From positions 1-64,000 of the forward strand of contig DQNS01000122.1 in assembly GCA_015659035.1 (NCBI GenBank): a stretch of DNA of 64,000 bases, given 5' to 3'. Both the position numbers and the translations under genes were made by a program. Below are positions 47,235 through 55,601 of the stretch, in pieces. Position 1 is the stretch's first letter. Each line of letters opens with the position of its first letter. The notes beneath the pieces were generated by a model. The model searched no databases, was not told the origin of the DNA, and saw only the letters and a program-made list of their open reading frames with translations. The DNA is from Acidobacteriota bacterium (GTDB taxonomy: Bacteria; Acidobacteriota; Vicinamibacteria; Vicinamibacterales; UBA8438).

Positions 47235-49001
47235 GTGAGACCGACCACACGTTTTCGCGGCTATCTGACGGCAGCGCCGGCACTCGTTCTGCTGTCTGGC
47301 CTGACAAGCCCGATAGCCGCTCAACCGCCCGACGTCGCGATCAACCCAGTCGCCGAGACCGACGCGGTCCATCCGGGGACGACCGCTCACCTGGCGCTCG
47401 AGGTGAGCCTCGACCCCGGTTTTCACGTCAACTCGAACACGCCGCTGGACGAATTTCTGATCCCGACGGTCCTGACGGTGGACCCGCCCGCTGGTATCTC
47501 ACTGGAAGGGGTGGCGTTCCCCGAGGCGATCCTGCTCGAGCAAGCCGGTGCCGAGCAACCGCTGGCGGTGTTCGAAGAGGAGTTCCTGATCGGCGCGGCA
47601 CTGACCCTGGATGCGGCGCTGCCCCCGGGATCGTATGTCGTCCCAGGCACACTGCTCTATCAGGCCTGCAACGACCGGATGTGCTTCACCCCGACGAACG
47701 TCCAGATCCAGTTCGACCTGACGGTGGCGCCGGCCAGCCAAGCACTCAGCACCGTCCGCCCGGATCTGTTCAGCGGTCTGACCCTGGTTGACCCGGCTGC
47801 CGGCGACCCTGTACCGGCGCCAGGTCCGAGCGCGCCCGCCCTGGACGACCTCTCGGTGCTGGCTGCCCTCGAGGCCTTCGAGGTCCTCGGCAGCACCGGC
47901 GGGTATCTCGACACCGAGGCGTTTCTCGACTTCATGGCGGCCGCCGAGTCTGGCGAAGGCCAGCCGGGATTGTTCGAGGGACGCGGTCTACTCACGATCC
48001 TGGCGCTCATCCTGGTGGGCGGGCTCGCGTTGAACCTCACACCGTGCGTGCTCCCGATGATTCCGATCAACCTGGCGATCATCGGCGCCGGCACCAGAGC
48101 GGGCTCCCGGATGCGCGGCTTCGCGCTCGGCGGCACCTATGGTCTCGCGATGGCGCTCGTCTACGGCATCCTGGGTCTGGTGGTCATCCTGACCGCCGGC
48201 ACCTTCGGGACGATCAACTCCTCCCCCTGGTTCAACCTGGGCATCGCGGCGCTGTTCGTCGTCCTCGGACTGGCCATGTTCGACGTGCTCGCCATCGACT
48301 TCTCGCGGCTGCAGTCGAAGCTGACGATGGGCGGGAGTGCAGGCGGGTCGTTCCTGGTCGCCTTCGGGATGGGCGCGGTCGCGGCGCTGCTGGCCGGCGC
48401 CTGTGTCGCGCCGGTGGTCATCCAGGTGATCGTCTTCTCGAGCAACCTCTACGGCACCGGTACGACGATCGCGCTGGCCCTACCGTTCTTCCTCGGTCTC
48501 GGGATGGCCATACCGTGGCCGATCGCGGGCGCCGGACTGTCGTTCTTACCGAAGCCGGGCCCCTGGATGGTCCGTGTCAAGTACGCCTTCGGCGTCATCA
48601 TCCTCGGCACCGCGGTCTACTACGGCTATCTGGGCTACGGACTAATTCCACGACCCTGGGTCGCGACCCAGGTGACCGACAGCGTGCAAGAGCTGCTCGA
48701 GGAAGGCTGGTATGCCTCGCTCGGACAGGGGCTCGAGGCGGCGCAAGCCGAGGACAAACTCGTGCTCGTCGACATGTGGGCCACGTGGTGCAAGAACTGC
48801 CTGACGATGGACAAGACCACGCTCAAGGCTCCGGCGGTCGAGGCCAGCCTCGCAGACTACGTGAAGGTGAAGTTCCAGGCCCAGGACCTCGGCGCCTCCC
48901 CGGCGAAGGAAGTCCTGAAATACCTCGAGGGCTTCGGTCTGCCCAACTACGCGATCCTCCGGCCACGCTCCGACACGCACAGCACCGACGCCGGAGGGTG
49001 A
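47235..49001 (+). CDS. dsbD: Thiol:disulfide interchange protein DsbD
   Basis: A 588-residue protein that carries reducing power from cytoplasmic thioredoxin to the periplasm. An N-terminal DsbD-alpha-like domain (~25-160, with Cys in LYQACNDRMCF) is followed by eight membrane spans with the redox cysteines in LNLTPCVLPMIP and LLAGACVAPVVI. The C-terminal thioredoxin-like domain has DMWATWCKNCLTMD (about residue 520). The start is GTG at 47235 with GGAGG upstream. It is the natural electron donor for exported thiol proteins such as the PCYCGC-type predicted selenoprotein and the DsbA-like protein in this window. Confidence 0.94.
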   Translation: MRPTTRFRGYLTAAPALVLLSGLTSPIAAQPPDVAINPVAETDAVHPGTTAHLALEVSLDPGFHVNSNTPLDEFLIPTVLTVDPPAGISLEGVAFPEAILLEQAGAEQPLAVFEEEFLIGAALTLDAALPPGSYVVPGTLLYQACNDRMCFTPTNVQIQFDLTVAPASQALSTVRPDLFSGLTLVDPAAGDPVPAPGPSAPALDDLSVLAALEAFEVLGSTGGYLDTEAFLDFMAAAESGEGQPGLFEGRGLLTILALILVGGLALNLTPCVLPMIPINLAIIGAGTRAGSRMRGFALGGTYGLAMALVYGILGLVVILTAGTFGTINSSPWFNLGIAALFVVLGLAMFDVLAIDFSRLQSKLTMGGSAGGSFLVAFGMGAVAALLAGACVAPVVIQVIVFSSNLYGTGTTIALALPFFLGLGMAIPWPIAGAGLSFLPKPGPWMVRVKYAFGVIILGTAVYYGYLGYGLIPRPWVATQVTDSVQELLEEGWYASLGQGLEAAQAEDKLVLVDMWATWCKNCLTMDKTTLKAPAVEASLADYVKVKFQAQDLGASPAKEVLKYLEGFGLPNYAILRPRSDTHSTDAGG

Positions 49002-49067
49002 TAGTCCTACCGGAGACAGACGTCACTCCCCCGCTTCTCGCCGCGTTCGATGAACGGAGGTCGAACC

Positions 49068-49475
49068 ATGATCAGAACGGCTAGGGCCGTGGCGGCCGGC
49101 GGTCTGCTGGCGGTGGCGGCATGCGCGGTGCAGCCCGACGAGGTCAATCTACGGGGCTCGTTCGCGGAGCAGATTGCCGCGGTCGACGGCGTCGAGGACT
49201 TCGAGCGTGACGGCGACGAACTGACGTTCTCGGGGCCGGACGGCCGCGGCGGCACCGGGAACTGGCGGGTGCGCATCGACTCCGCCACGCTCGAACCGGG
49301 ACCGGACGAGCAGGTACCCTACCAGGGTCACGTCCTGTCGTCCTGGTATCGGGATGGGGAGCTGATCGAACCACTGGGGTCGATGTCCGGGCTTCCCGAC
49401 GCGTTTCTCGACACCGGTGTCGCGCAGGATTGTTACGCACTCTGGGACACGGCGTCACACGCCTGGGGCTGGTAG
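49068..49475 (+). CDS. Small lipoprotein of unknown function
   Basis: A 135-residue lipoprotein with a lipobox-like LLAVAACAVQ and no recognised domain. The body is acidic and beta-rich (GNWRVRIDSATLEPGPDEQV, GHVLSSWYRDGELI). The ATG at 49068 is preferred because GGAGG lies nine bases upstream; an ATG six codons earlier overlaps that site. It lies 66 bp after dsbD on the same strand and may be in its transcript. Confidence 0.7.
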   Translation: MIRTARAVAAGGLLAVAACAVQPDEVNLRGSFAEQIAAVDGVEDFERDGDELTFSGPDGRGGTGNWRVRIDSATLEPGPDEQVPYQGHVLSSWYRDGELIEPLGSMSGLPDAFLDTGVAQDCYALWDTASHAWGW

Positions 49476-49522
49476 CACGGACGGCCCGCTGACGTCGGTC
49501 GGCGAAGCCTTCCGGCATCGTC

Positions 49523-49552
49523 CGACTTCTGCCTTCTGACTCCTGAATTCTT
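49523..49552. repeat. Heptad repeat array
   Basis: Units CGACTTC, TGCCTTC, TGACTCC, TGAATTC lie between the convergent lipoprotein and lipid kinase genes, which is a terminator-like position. Confidence 0.7.
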
Positions 49553-49558
49553 GGGCGT

Positions 49559-50461
49559 CTACCCCGGCACCCTGACGCGCAGCGCACCGGGGTGCACGGT
49601 GGCCGTGAGCGTCTCGCTGCCCTCCACGACCTCACCGTCGACGTGAAACCGGATCGGCTGCTCGGCGGAGATCGTGATGCTGCTCGCCGTCCGCATGCTC
49701 ACGTCCGGATCCTGATCGATTGTGCCGTTGAACAGACGCCGGACGCCCCAGAGCGCACGGAGTGGGCTGAGTGGTCCCACCACGACCAGGTCGAGCAGAC
49801 CGTCGTCGAGCTTGGCATGCGGGGCGACCAGGGCCCCGTACCCGTATTGCCGGCCGTTCGCCAACTCGACGATCAGCGCGCGATGCTCGAACGTCTCTTC
49901 TCCCGCCGTGATCGTGTAGGCCTGAGCCACGTAGCTGAAGACCAGTGACAGGGTCGCCTGCACGTAGCGGAGCAGCCCGCGGCCGGCAAGGCGATTGAAG
50001 AGACTGGCCACAGACGCGTCCAGCCCAACCCCGGCGAGGTTGACGAAGAGGCGCCCGCTAAGCTCTCCGACATCGATCGTGCGGTCGATGCCCCAGGCCG
50101 CCGTCGCGATTGCGCGCTCGGGGCGCAGGCTGATGCCCAGCTCGCGAGCCAACCCGTTGCCGGACCCGGTGGGTACGATACCCAAGACCGCATCCTGAAA
50201 CGCGAGCGCCGTGGCGACCTCGTTCACCGTGCCGTCGCCGCCCCAGGCGATGATCGGCGAGAACCCACGCCGCACGAAATCTGCCGCGAGCTCGCGTGCA
50301 TGACCGGCACGTTCGGTGAACACGATCTCACCGCTGAGGTTCGCCTCGGCGAATGCGCGGCGGGCACGTTCGGCGAAAGGTCGCATGTCCGAGGGCCGGG
50401 TGGACGAGCCGGCGTTCGGGTTGATGATGGCCGCGGCCGGTGAGAGGGGCGCTGTCATCAC
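49559..50461 (-). CDS. YegS/DgkB-type lipid (diacylglycerol) kinase
   Basis: A 300-residue kinase of the DAGK catalytic family. Visible motifs are AAIINPNAGS, the nucleotide-binding IIAWGGDGTVNEVATAL, IVPTGSGNGLAREL and LFVNLAGVGLDASV. It phosphorylates a lipid such as diacylglycerol at the inner membrane; the substrate is unconfirmed. The start could be either of two adjacent ATG codons. Confidence 0.92.
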   Translation of the reverse strand: MMTAPLSPAAAIINPNAGSSTRPSDMRPFAERARRAFAEANLSGEIVFTERAGHARELAADFVRRGFSPIIAWGGDGTVNEVATALAFQDAVLGIVPTGSGNGLARELGISLRPERAIATAAWGIDRTIDVGELSGRLFVNLAGVGLDASVASLFNRLAGRGLLRYVQATLSLVFSYVAQAYTITAGEETFEHRALIVELANGRQYGYGALVAPHAKLDDGLLDLVVVGPLSPLRALWGVRRLFNGTIDQDPDVSMRTASSITISAEQPIRFHVDGEVVEGSETLTATVHPGALRVRVPG

Positions 50462-50542
50462 GAGTCGGGTCCGCCACCCTCGGTGCGACGCAAGACTTTC
50501 ACGACGGGCTGCTGCTGGACGGCAGTGCTATAGTACCTGGGA

Positions 50543-51805
50543 ATGACACGTCGCTGGGTTCGGATCGCAGTCGTCGTCGTGACCCTGGCGACGCTCGGAT
50601 TCACGGGCAATCAGATCCGACTCTCCGAACTGGCGCTCGACGATGAACAGCACGTCGAGCGTGTCTTCACCGACCTCAGCTGGGCCCTGACCCTCACGCT
50701 CGGCGATCTACGCGCCGCCCAGCAAGCCTACGTGGCGGCGGGCCAGGATCGGCTCTACTGGACCGCCAGGGTCAACAGCCATCTGGACACGGTGCGGAGC
50801 GGCCTCGAGAACCTGCGACGGCTCGCGATCACCCCCGCGTCGATCGACGCGCTCGACTCGGCCGATGGCGCGGTGACGGACCTAGAGCGCATGGACGGGC
50901 GCGCCCGCGAACACGTGGACTTAGAGCAACCGCTCATGGCGTCGGACCTTATCTTTACCGACGGTCTCGAGTTGGCCGCCCGGGCCAGCACCAACGTCGA
51001 GCTCGCGCGCGCCACCGAACGCACCACGCGGAACGAGACCATCCGGGCCGCCCGGTCCTCGCAAGCGACAATGATCGCCACCGCCGCCGGTGTCAGCGTG
51101 CTAGCGCTGCTGCTGCTCATCCCGATGAAACGCGCGGAAGGCCCTGCCCCCTTCGAGTCGATCGACGCGGAGAAGACCGAGGCGGTCCTCACCGATGAGT
51201 TGGGACTGTCGGTGGAAGACCGGAAGATGCTCGACACCCTGGACCTGAACGCCGTCGACCCGTCGCCGGCGGCGCCCGACACCGCGCCGCCGCCGGCGCC
51301 GGCGGCTGACAGTCCGGAGCCGGTCCCGGACCTCCGGGTCGCCGCCGACCTGTGCACCGACCTCTGCAAGGTGACGGACACGAGCGAGTTCCCCGAGCTA
51401 TTGGCCCGCGCGGCCGCCCTCATGAACGCCACGGGCGTCATCATCTGGGTGCGAGACTCGAGCGGTCACGCGCTGCGACCCGCCATCGGGCACGGATACC
51501 CGGCACGGGCCCTGGCGCAGCTGGGCTCAATCCCCGAGGATGGCAACAACGCCACCGCCGCGGCCTATCGCAGCGCCCGGATGCAGGTGGTCGAGCGCGA
51601 CGACACCAGCAGCGGCGCCCTGGCTGCGCCGCTGCTGGCAGCCAACAGCTGTGTGGGTGTGCTCTCGGCAGAACTGCGCGCAGGATGGGAGTCGAGCGAA
51701 GCGGTGCAGGCCACCGCCGCGATCATGGCGGCACAGCTCGCGACCTTGCTCTCGGCCGACCCGCCAGCAGACACAGCCGCATCACCCGCCGAAGCCCACG
51801 GGTAG
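50543..51805 (+). CDS. Membrane sensor with helical ligand domain and GAF domain
   Basis: A 420-residue protein. A first membrane segment (WVRIAVVVVTLATLGFTG) is followed by a ~160-residue helical extracytoplasmic region like the 4HB/CHASE3 sensor modules, a second membrane segment (MIATAAGVSVLALLLLIPM), a proline-rich linker (~240-260), and a C-terminal GAF domain (~270-405: LMNATGVIIWVRDSSGHALR). There is no kinase, cyclase or methyl-accepting output domain, so it must signal through a partner or be degenerate. No two-component gene is adjacent; the nearest kinase is 2 kb downstream. Confidence 0.75.
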   Translation: MTRRWVRIAVVVVTLATLGFTGNQIRLSELALDDEQHVERVFTDLSWALTLTLGDLRAAQQAYVAAGQDRLYWTARVNSHLDTVRSGLENLRRLAITPASIDALDSADGAVTDLERMDGRAREHVDLEQPLMASDLIFTDGLELAARASTNVELARATERTTRNETIRAARSSQATMIATAAGVSVLALLLLIPMKRAEGPAPFESIDAEKTEAVLTDELGLSVEDRKMLDTLDLNAVDPSPAAPDTAPPPAPAADSPEPVPDLRVAADLCTDLCKVTDTSEFPELLARAAALMNATGVIIWVRDSSGHALRPAIGHGYPARALAQLGSIPEDGNNATAAAYRSARMQVVERDDTSSGALAAPLLAANSCVGVLSAELRAGWESSEAVQATAAIMAAQLATLLSADPPADTAASPAEAHG

Positions 51806-52225
51806 GGTGCCACGTCCCGAATGCCGCCACGCTGTGGATTGTGCCAGCAGCCCGGCGGCGTACTCATGCCGTGTCCGGTCGTTGCAAGCCGGGACGAGGG
51901 GGCAAACTCGTCGTCGCGGGGGGACCGGCACGTCACCTAGGCAGGACGGCTGACCCGGATGGGCCGTCATTCCACCCTGGTTATTGGGCCGATCCTGGCC
52001 GGCACGGCTTTTGTAAATACGGGGGTAGGTCGCGCGGAGTCAACGGGATGCGTTAACTCAGGCAGGCGCTGGCATCGCCGCATCCCGTCTCGTGGGGCAC
52101 TGGCGATTCCGCGCAGCCCCTTTCCTTTCCGGTGCGGGCCCTAAGGCCGCGGTGACGATCCCGCGGTGATCAGGAGGCCGCCGCGACCTCTCACCTCGGT
52201 TCCAGGTTCGGACTATACTGATCGA
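51806..52225. other. Intergenic gap with decayed family B repeat
   Basis: No gene is seen. Positions ~51835-51960 contain degenerate family B pieces (TACTCATGCC, GCAAGCCGGGACGAGGGGGC, CACCTAGGCAGGACGG). An A/T-richer stretch with TTTTGTAAATACGGGGG lies at about 52009-52025. The fabZ promoter should lie nearer 52200, where no clear -35/-10 is seen. Confidence 0.5.
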
Positions 52226-52705
52226 ATGGAGCCGCTGAACCTGCCGCTGGACTATGCCGCGATCGAGCGCATCCTCCCGCACCGCTACCCTTTCCTGCTG
52301 GTCGACCGGATCACGGAGTTTGAGGTCGACAAGCGGATCGTCGGTATCAAGAACGTGTCCCTGAACGAACGGTATCTGGCTCACCGACCCGGCGAGCGTC
52401 CGGTGCTGCCGCCGACGATCCTGACCGAGGCGGTCAACCAGGTCGGCGCCATCCTGATTCTCGCCAAACCGGAGAACCGGGAGAAGCTCATCTTTATTGT
52501 GGGCATCGAGCGGGTTCGCTATCGCCGGCCGGCGTACCCCGGCGACGTCCTTCATATCGAGGTCAAAGTGAAACGGCTGCGCAGCCGTATGGGCCAGCTG
52601 CACGGCGTGGCCACGGCCAACGGCAAAGTGGTGCTCGACGGCCGGATGACGTTCGCGCTCGGTCCCACGAAGAGGGCTGCACGTGACCGGCTAGCTGGAA
52701 CCTAA
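52226..52705 (+). CDS. FabZ-like 3-hydroxyacyl-ACP dehydratase
   Basis: A 159-residue hotdog-fold protein. The N-terminal YAAIERILPHRYPFLLVDRI is typical of FabZ. The active-site region reads AHRPGERPVLPPTILTEAVNQ: catalytic His and Glu are kept, but the usual HFPG.P..PGV pattern has one extra residue and lacks the second glycine. It probably dehydrates 3-hydroxyacyl-ACP in fatty-acid synthesis. The divergence from classical FabZ and the lack of lpxA or fab neighbours leave room for a related thioester dehydratase. The start at 52226 matches the family N-terminus. Confidence 0.82.
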   Translation: MEPLNLPLDYAAIERILPHRYPFLLVDRITEFEVDKRIVGIKNVSLNERYLAHRPGERPVLPPTILTEAVNQVGAILILAKPENREKLIFIVGIERVRYRRPAYPGDVLHIEVKVKRLRSRMGQLHGVATANGKVVLDGRMTFALGPTKRAARDRLAGT

Positions 52706-53074
52706 GTGCCTCTCGGAGAAGACCGGCGTTCCCGCCGGCGGCGGAGAGGCAGCCGGCGGCGTGGCGGGCAGCGTGGCCTCGCGTACCGTCTCTTCGCGTC
52801 GCCCACCGACCGTCGAATCCGTTGTTCGTGGCGCCGCGCCTGAAATTACAGCACGACCACCAAGATCACAGCACTGGGCACCAGCACGGCCACCAGCAGG
52901 CCGATCGCGAACAAACGGGTCCCACGTGTGTAGCGAAGCATCACGATCACTGACGGCCGGCGGGGGAATGGCAACGGAGCCGACCACGTAAGAGTATTCT
53001 CCCCGAACTCGAAAGAAAGCACACCAGTTCTTGATCAACCCGGGGTCGACGAGACCCGCAGAGTCGGTGATAGA
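52706..53074. other. Intergenic gap between fabZ-like and PCYCGC genes
   Basis: No well-supported gene. A 31-codon frame on the minus strand (52941-52846) encodes a basic start and one hydrophobic segment (LFAIGLLVAVLVPSAVILVVV) but lacks a ribosome site. The region nearest 53074 should hold the PCYCGC gene's promoter. Confidence 0.45.
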
Positions 53075-53740
53075 ATGCGCATCATGAGTTCGAAGAAGAA
53101 TCGCAGACACGCTCGTCCCGCACCTGTAGTCCAGGAGCGGTCGAAAGGTATCCCGTGGCCGTTTATCGCCATCGCGGTGGCCGTCGTCGCGGGCGCCGGT
53201 CTCTACATGGCGTGGGGGTCATCGGGCCTCGCTCCCTCACTAGACGCGACCGGCCCGACCGCCCAGGCGCCCACCACCACCGCGGCGACGGCGCCAGACG
53301 CGTCGCCGACCGGCGATCCTGGTTCCATCGCGTCGGCGGTCAGCGGGACGGCGCTCACTGCCGAAGGGCCCAACGACCTGCCGATGCCGCCGCTGCCATA
53401 CACATCGCAGATGAGCGGCTCGCCCGAGCAGGTGAGACAGGCCTATGTATTCGCTGCCCAGAACCCGGGCGTGCTCGGGTACGTACCCTGTTACTGCGGG
53501 TGTGAGCTCGATGGGCATCACTCGAATGCGGACTGTTTCGTCGAATCACGCGCCGCCAATGGCGCGGTGCAGTCGTGGGACACCCACGGCATGACCTGAC
53601 CGCTCTGCCTCAGTGTCGCGCGTGACGCGATGCAGATGCATGCTCTCGGCGCTTCGGTCGCGGATATTCAGGGTGCGGTCATCACCAAGTACGCCGCCAC
53701 GTACCCCACGTCGACGCCCACCCCGGCCGTGCCGCAATAG
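53075..53740 (+). CDS. PCYCGC-motif membrane-anchored protein, predicted selenoprotein
   Basis: A 221-residue protein. A basic N-terminus and one membrane anchor (WPFIAIAVAVVAGAGLYMAW, ~28-47) are followed by a Thr/Ala/Pro linker, then the family signature YVPCYCGCELDGHHSNADCF. The C-terminal redox site reads THGMT-U-PLCLSVARDAMQM: codon 175 is TGA (53597-53599) where I expect the first Cys of a CxxC pair. The frame then continues through GASVADIQGAVITKYAATYP to TAG at 53738-53740, with helix-forming sequence like that of relatives. A strong SECIS-type hairpin follows the TGA. Likely role: extracytoplasmic thiol/selenol redox or metal binding. Start could also be 53084. Confidence 0.87.
53606..53640 (+). 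promoter_or_regulatory. Candidate bacterial SECIS element (PCYCGC gene)
   Basis: Bases 7-41 after the UGA form a long hairpin. The upper stem has eight consecutive pairs (GUGUCGCG with CGCGAUGC, two of them G-U). The apical loop is CGUGA at bases 22-26. The lower stem adds five more pairs with two mismatches. Apical-loop distance (within 16-37 nt), loop size and a G in the first two loop bases fit the published rules for bacterial SECIS elements. Confidence 0.75.
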
Positions 53741-53750
53741 GGTGCAGGGG

Positions 53751-53785
53751 CTACAGGAGGCAAGAGACAGGCGACAGGAGTCAGT
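53751..53785. repeat. Heptad repeat array
   Basis: CTACAGGAGGCAAGAGACAG and CGACAGGAGTCAG, i.e. several 7-bp units directly after the PCYCGC gene and before the kinase gene. Confidence 0.65.
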
Positions 53786-53886
53786 AGCAATCTGAGGGCT
53801 TCTTTCTGTTTCAGTCTCCGGCACGGGAACGCCTCGCTGCATCGCCGTTTCACCACCCTCGACGCCCTCCGCGCGTCGCCGTACGT

Positions 53887-55449
53887 ATGAAACGGACCAC
53901 CAAACGCGCGCCCCGGCGGTCGCGCCGGTCCCGCCGGCCGCGAGCCGAGCTGCTCGGCAGCCTCTACGACTCCGTCCGGGAGGGGGTGTACATCGGGACG
54001 TTCGACTCCGACGACGGCACGACGCTCGGCGCGAATCCTCACCTGAAACTGATGTTCGGCTTCGCCCCCGAGGAACCGGACGACGCGGTCCGACCGTTCT
54101 CGGCCGATCGATTTGTCGATCCGCGGGCCCGTGATGCGTTCATCACGCAGCTCCGCCGTGACGGGGCGGTCAGCGACTACCTGCTGCGGCTTCGCCGTGC
54201 CGACGATAGCTCGATCTGGGTCGAGGTGACGGCCACCCTGCACCTGGCGGACGACACGGGCGGGTCCCGCATCGACGCGCTCGTACGCGACGTCAGCGAG
54301 CGGCGAAAGCTGGAGGACCAGGGCCGGGATCTCAGCCATCAGCTGTCGCAGGCGGAGAAGATGGCGGCGCTGGGTCAGACCGTATCCGGCGTGGCGCACG
54401 AGCTGAATAACCCGCTCGCCACGATCCTGACGTGGGCGGAACGCTTGGCGGCGCGGCCGGTCGATGCCGACACGAAGCGAGGGCTGGAGACGATCCTCAG
54501 CGAGTCGGAGCGCGCCGCGAAGATCGTGCGCAACCTCCTGACGCTCGCCCGTAAGCGCAACACGACCCGGGCCCTGGTGGATCTGAACGGGATCGTGCGA
54601 GAGACCCTGGCGCTGCGCGCCTACGAGCAGCGGGTGTCGAACGTGATGACACTGGAGGCGCTCGCAAGCGGTCTGCCACAGGTGTTCGCCGACCCCCACC
54701 AGGTGAAACAGGTGCTGCTGAACCTGATCATCAACGCCGAGCAGGCGATGCTGACAGCGAACGGCCGGGGCACGCTGGTCGCCCGCACCTGGTACGACGA
54801 CGCGAACGAGATGGTGCTGCTCGAGATCAACGACGACGGTCCTGGAGTGCCCGAAGAGGTCCAGACAAAGATCTTCGACCCGTTCTTCACCACCAAGGCG
54901 GTTGAAAAGGGGACCGGGCTCGGGCTGACGGTCGCCTATGCGATCATGCGGGAACACGGGGGACAGATCCGGGTCGCCTCGACGGCGGACTTCGGTGCGT
55001 CGTTCTTCGTCTCGTTCCCGGCGGCCGCCGGTGCCCGGCGCCCCTCGCCGGCGCCCGCACAGGCGCCGCCGCCGCAGACCGCCGCCGGGTCCGCCGTCCT
55101 GCTCGTCGAAGACGAACCGGCACTCGCCAGCGCGGTGGCCGACGCGCTGACCGACGCTGGATATCGCGTGGAGCGCGCAGCGAATGGGGAAGCGGCCCTG
55201 GAGTGCGTTGAAGCCCGGGTCTTCGACCTGGTCATCTGCGACCTGAAGATGCCGAGGCTCGATGGCCCGTCGTTCTACCGGGTGCTGTGCGAGCGCAAGC
55301 CGGCGCTGGCGCGGCACGTGATCTTCGTCACCGGCGACGTCGCCGGGACGGACTCTGAACGGTTCCTCATCGAAACTGGGTGCCGCTGGCTGCCGAAGCC
55401 GTTCCGGTTGAACGATCTCTTGCGGGCCGCGCACGAGGTGCTGGGCTAG
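53887..55449 (+). CDS. Hybrid sensor histidine kinase (PAS-HisKA-HATPase-REC)
   Basis: A 520-residue cytoplasmic kinase without membrane segments. Domains in order: basic N-terminus, PAS (~22-140), HisKA with the phosphorylated His in VSGVAHELNNPLA (~171), HATPase (ADPHQVKQVLLNLIINAEQA, NDDGPGVPEE, GTGLGLTVAYAI), an Ala/Pro linker, and a receiver domain (~400-520, acceptor Asp in DLVICDLKMPRLDG, Lys in WLPKPF). It would sense an internal signal and pass phosphate to its own receiver or to a partner. It stands next to a sigma factor and an NtrC-type regulator. Confidence 0.93.
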   Translation: MKRTTKRAPRRSRRSRRPRAELLGSLYDSVREGVYIGTFDSDDGTTLGANPHLKLMFGFAPEEPDDAVRPFSADRFVDPRARDAFITQLRRDGAVSDYLLRLRRADDSSIWVEVTATLHLADDTGGSRIDALVRDVSERRKLEDQGRDLSHQLSQAEKMAALGQTVSGVAHELNNPLATILTWAERLAARPVDADTKRGLETILSESERAAKIVRNLLTLARKRNTTRALVDLNGIVRETLALRAYEQRVSNVMTLEALASGLPQVFADPHQVKQVLLNLIINAEQAMLTANGRGTLVARTWYDDANEMVLLEINDDGPGVPEEVQTKIFDPFFTTKAVEKGTGLGLTVAYAIMREHGGQIRVASTADFGASFFVSFPAAAGARRPSPAPAQAPPPQTAAGSAVLLVEDEPALASAVADALTDAGYRVERAANGEAALECVEARVFDLVICDLKMPRLDGPSFYRVLCERKPALARHVIFVTGDVAGTDSERFLIETGCRWLPKPFRLNDLLRAAHEVLG

Positions 55450-55532
55450 CGACGCTGCGCCTCACACCGACGAGCGAAGACGACGCAGCCTCGCGAGCAG
55501 AAGCATTTCTTACAGCCCCGCTACGGGGGGGG

Positions 55533-55601
55533 GTAGACATCTCCGCGTGTCACGAAAACTTGCTTCATACGTGATGTATGTTGCCCTTAGGAGATGTCTA
55601 G
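55533..55601. repeat. Repeat family A, copy 3
   Basis: Ends GTAGACATCTCC and GGAGATGTCTAG, with a core like copies 2 and 4 and the flank CCCCGCTACGGGGGG. The right end supplies the TAG stop of the sigma factor gene (55600-55598). Confidence 0.85.

Noticed and set aside
52846..52941. 31-codon minus-strand ORF encoding a hydrophobic peptide
   Set aside because: A plausible single-span peptide, but it lacks a ribosome site and any recognised relative. Mentioned under the gap but not called as a gene.
53075..53599. PCYCGC protein ending at 53599
   Set aside because: This would remove the C-terminal redox helix. The frame stays open and family-like to 53740, and a SECIS-type hairpin follows the TGA.
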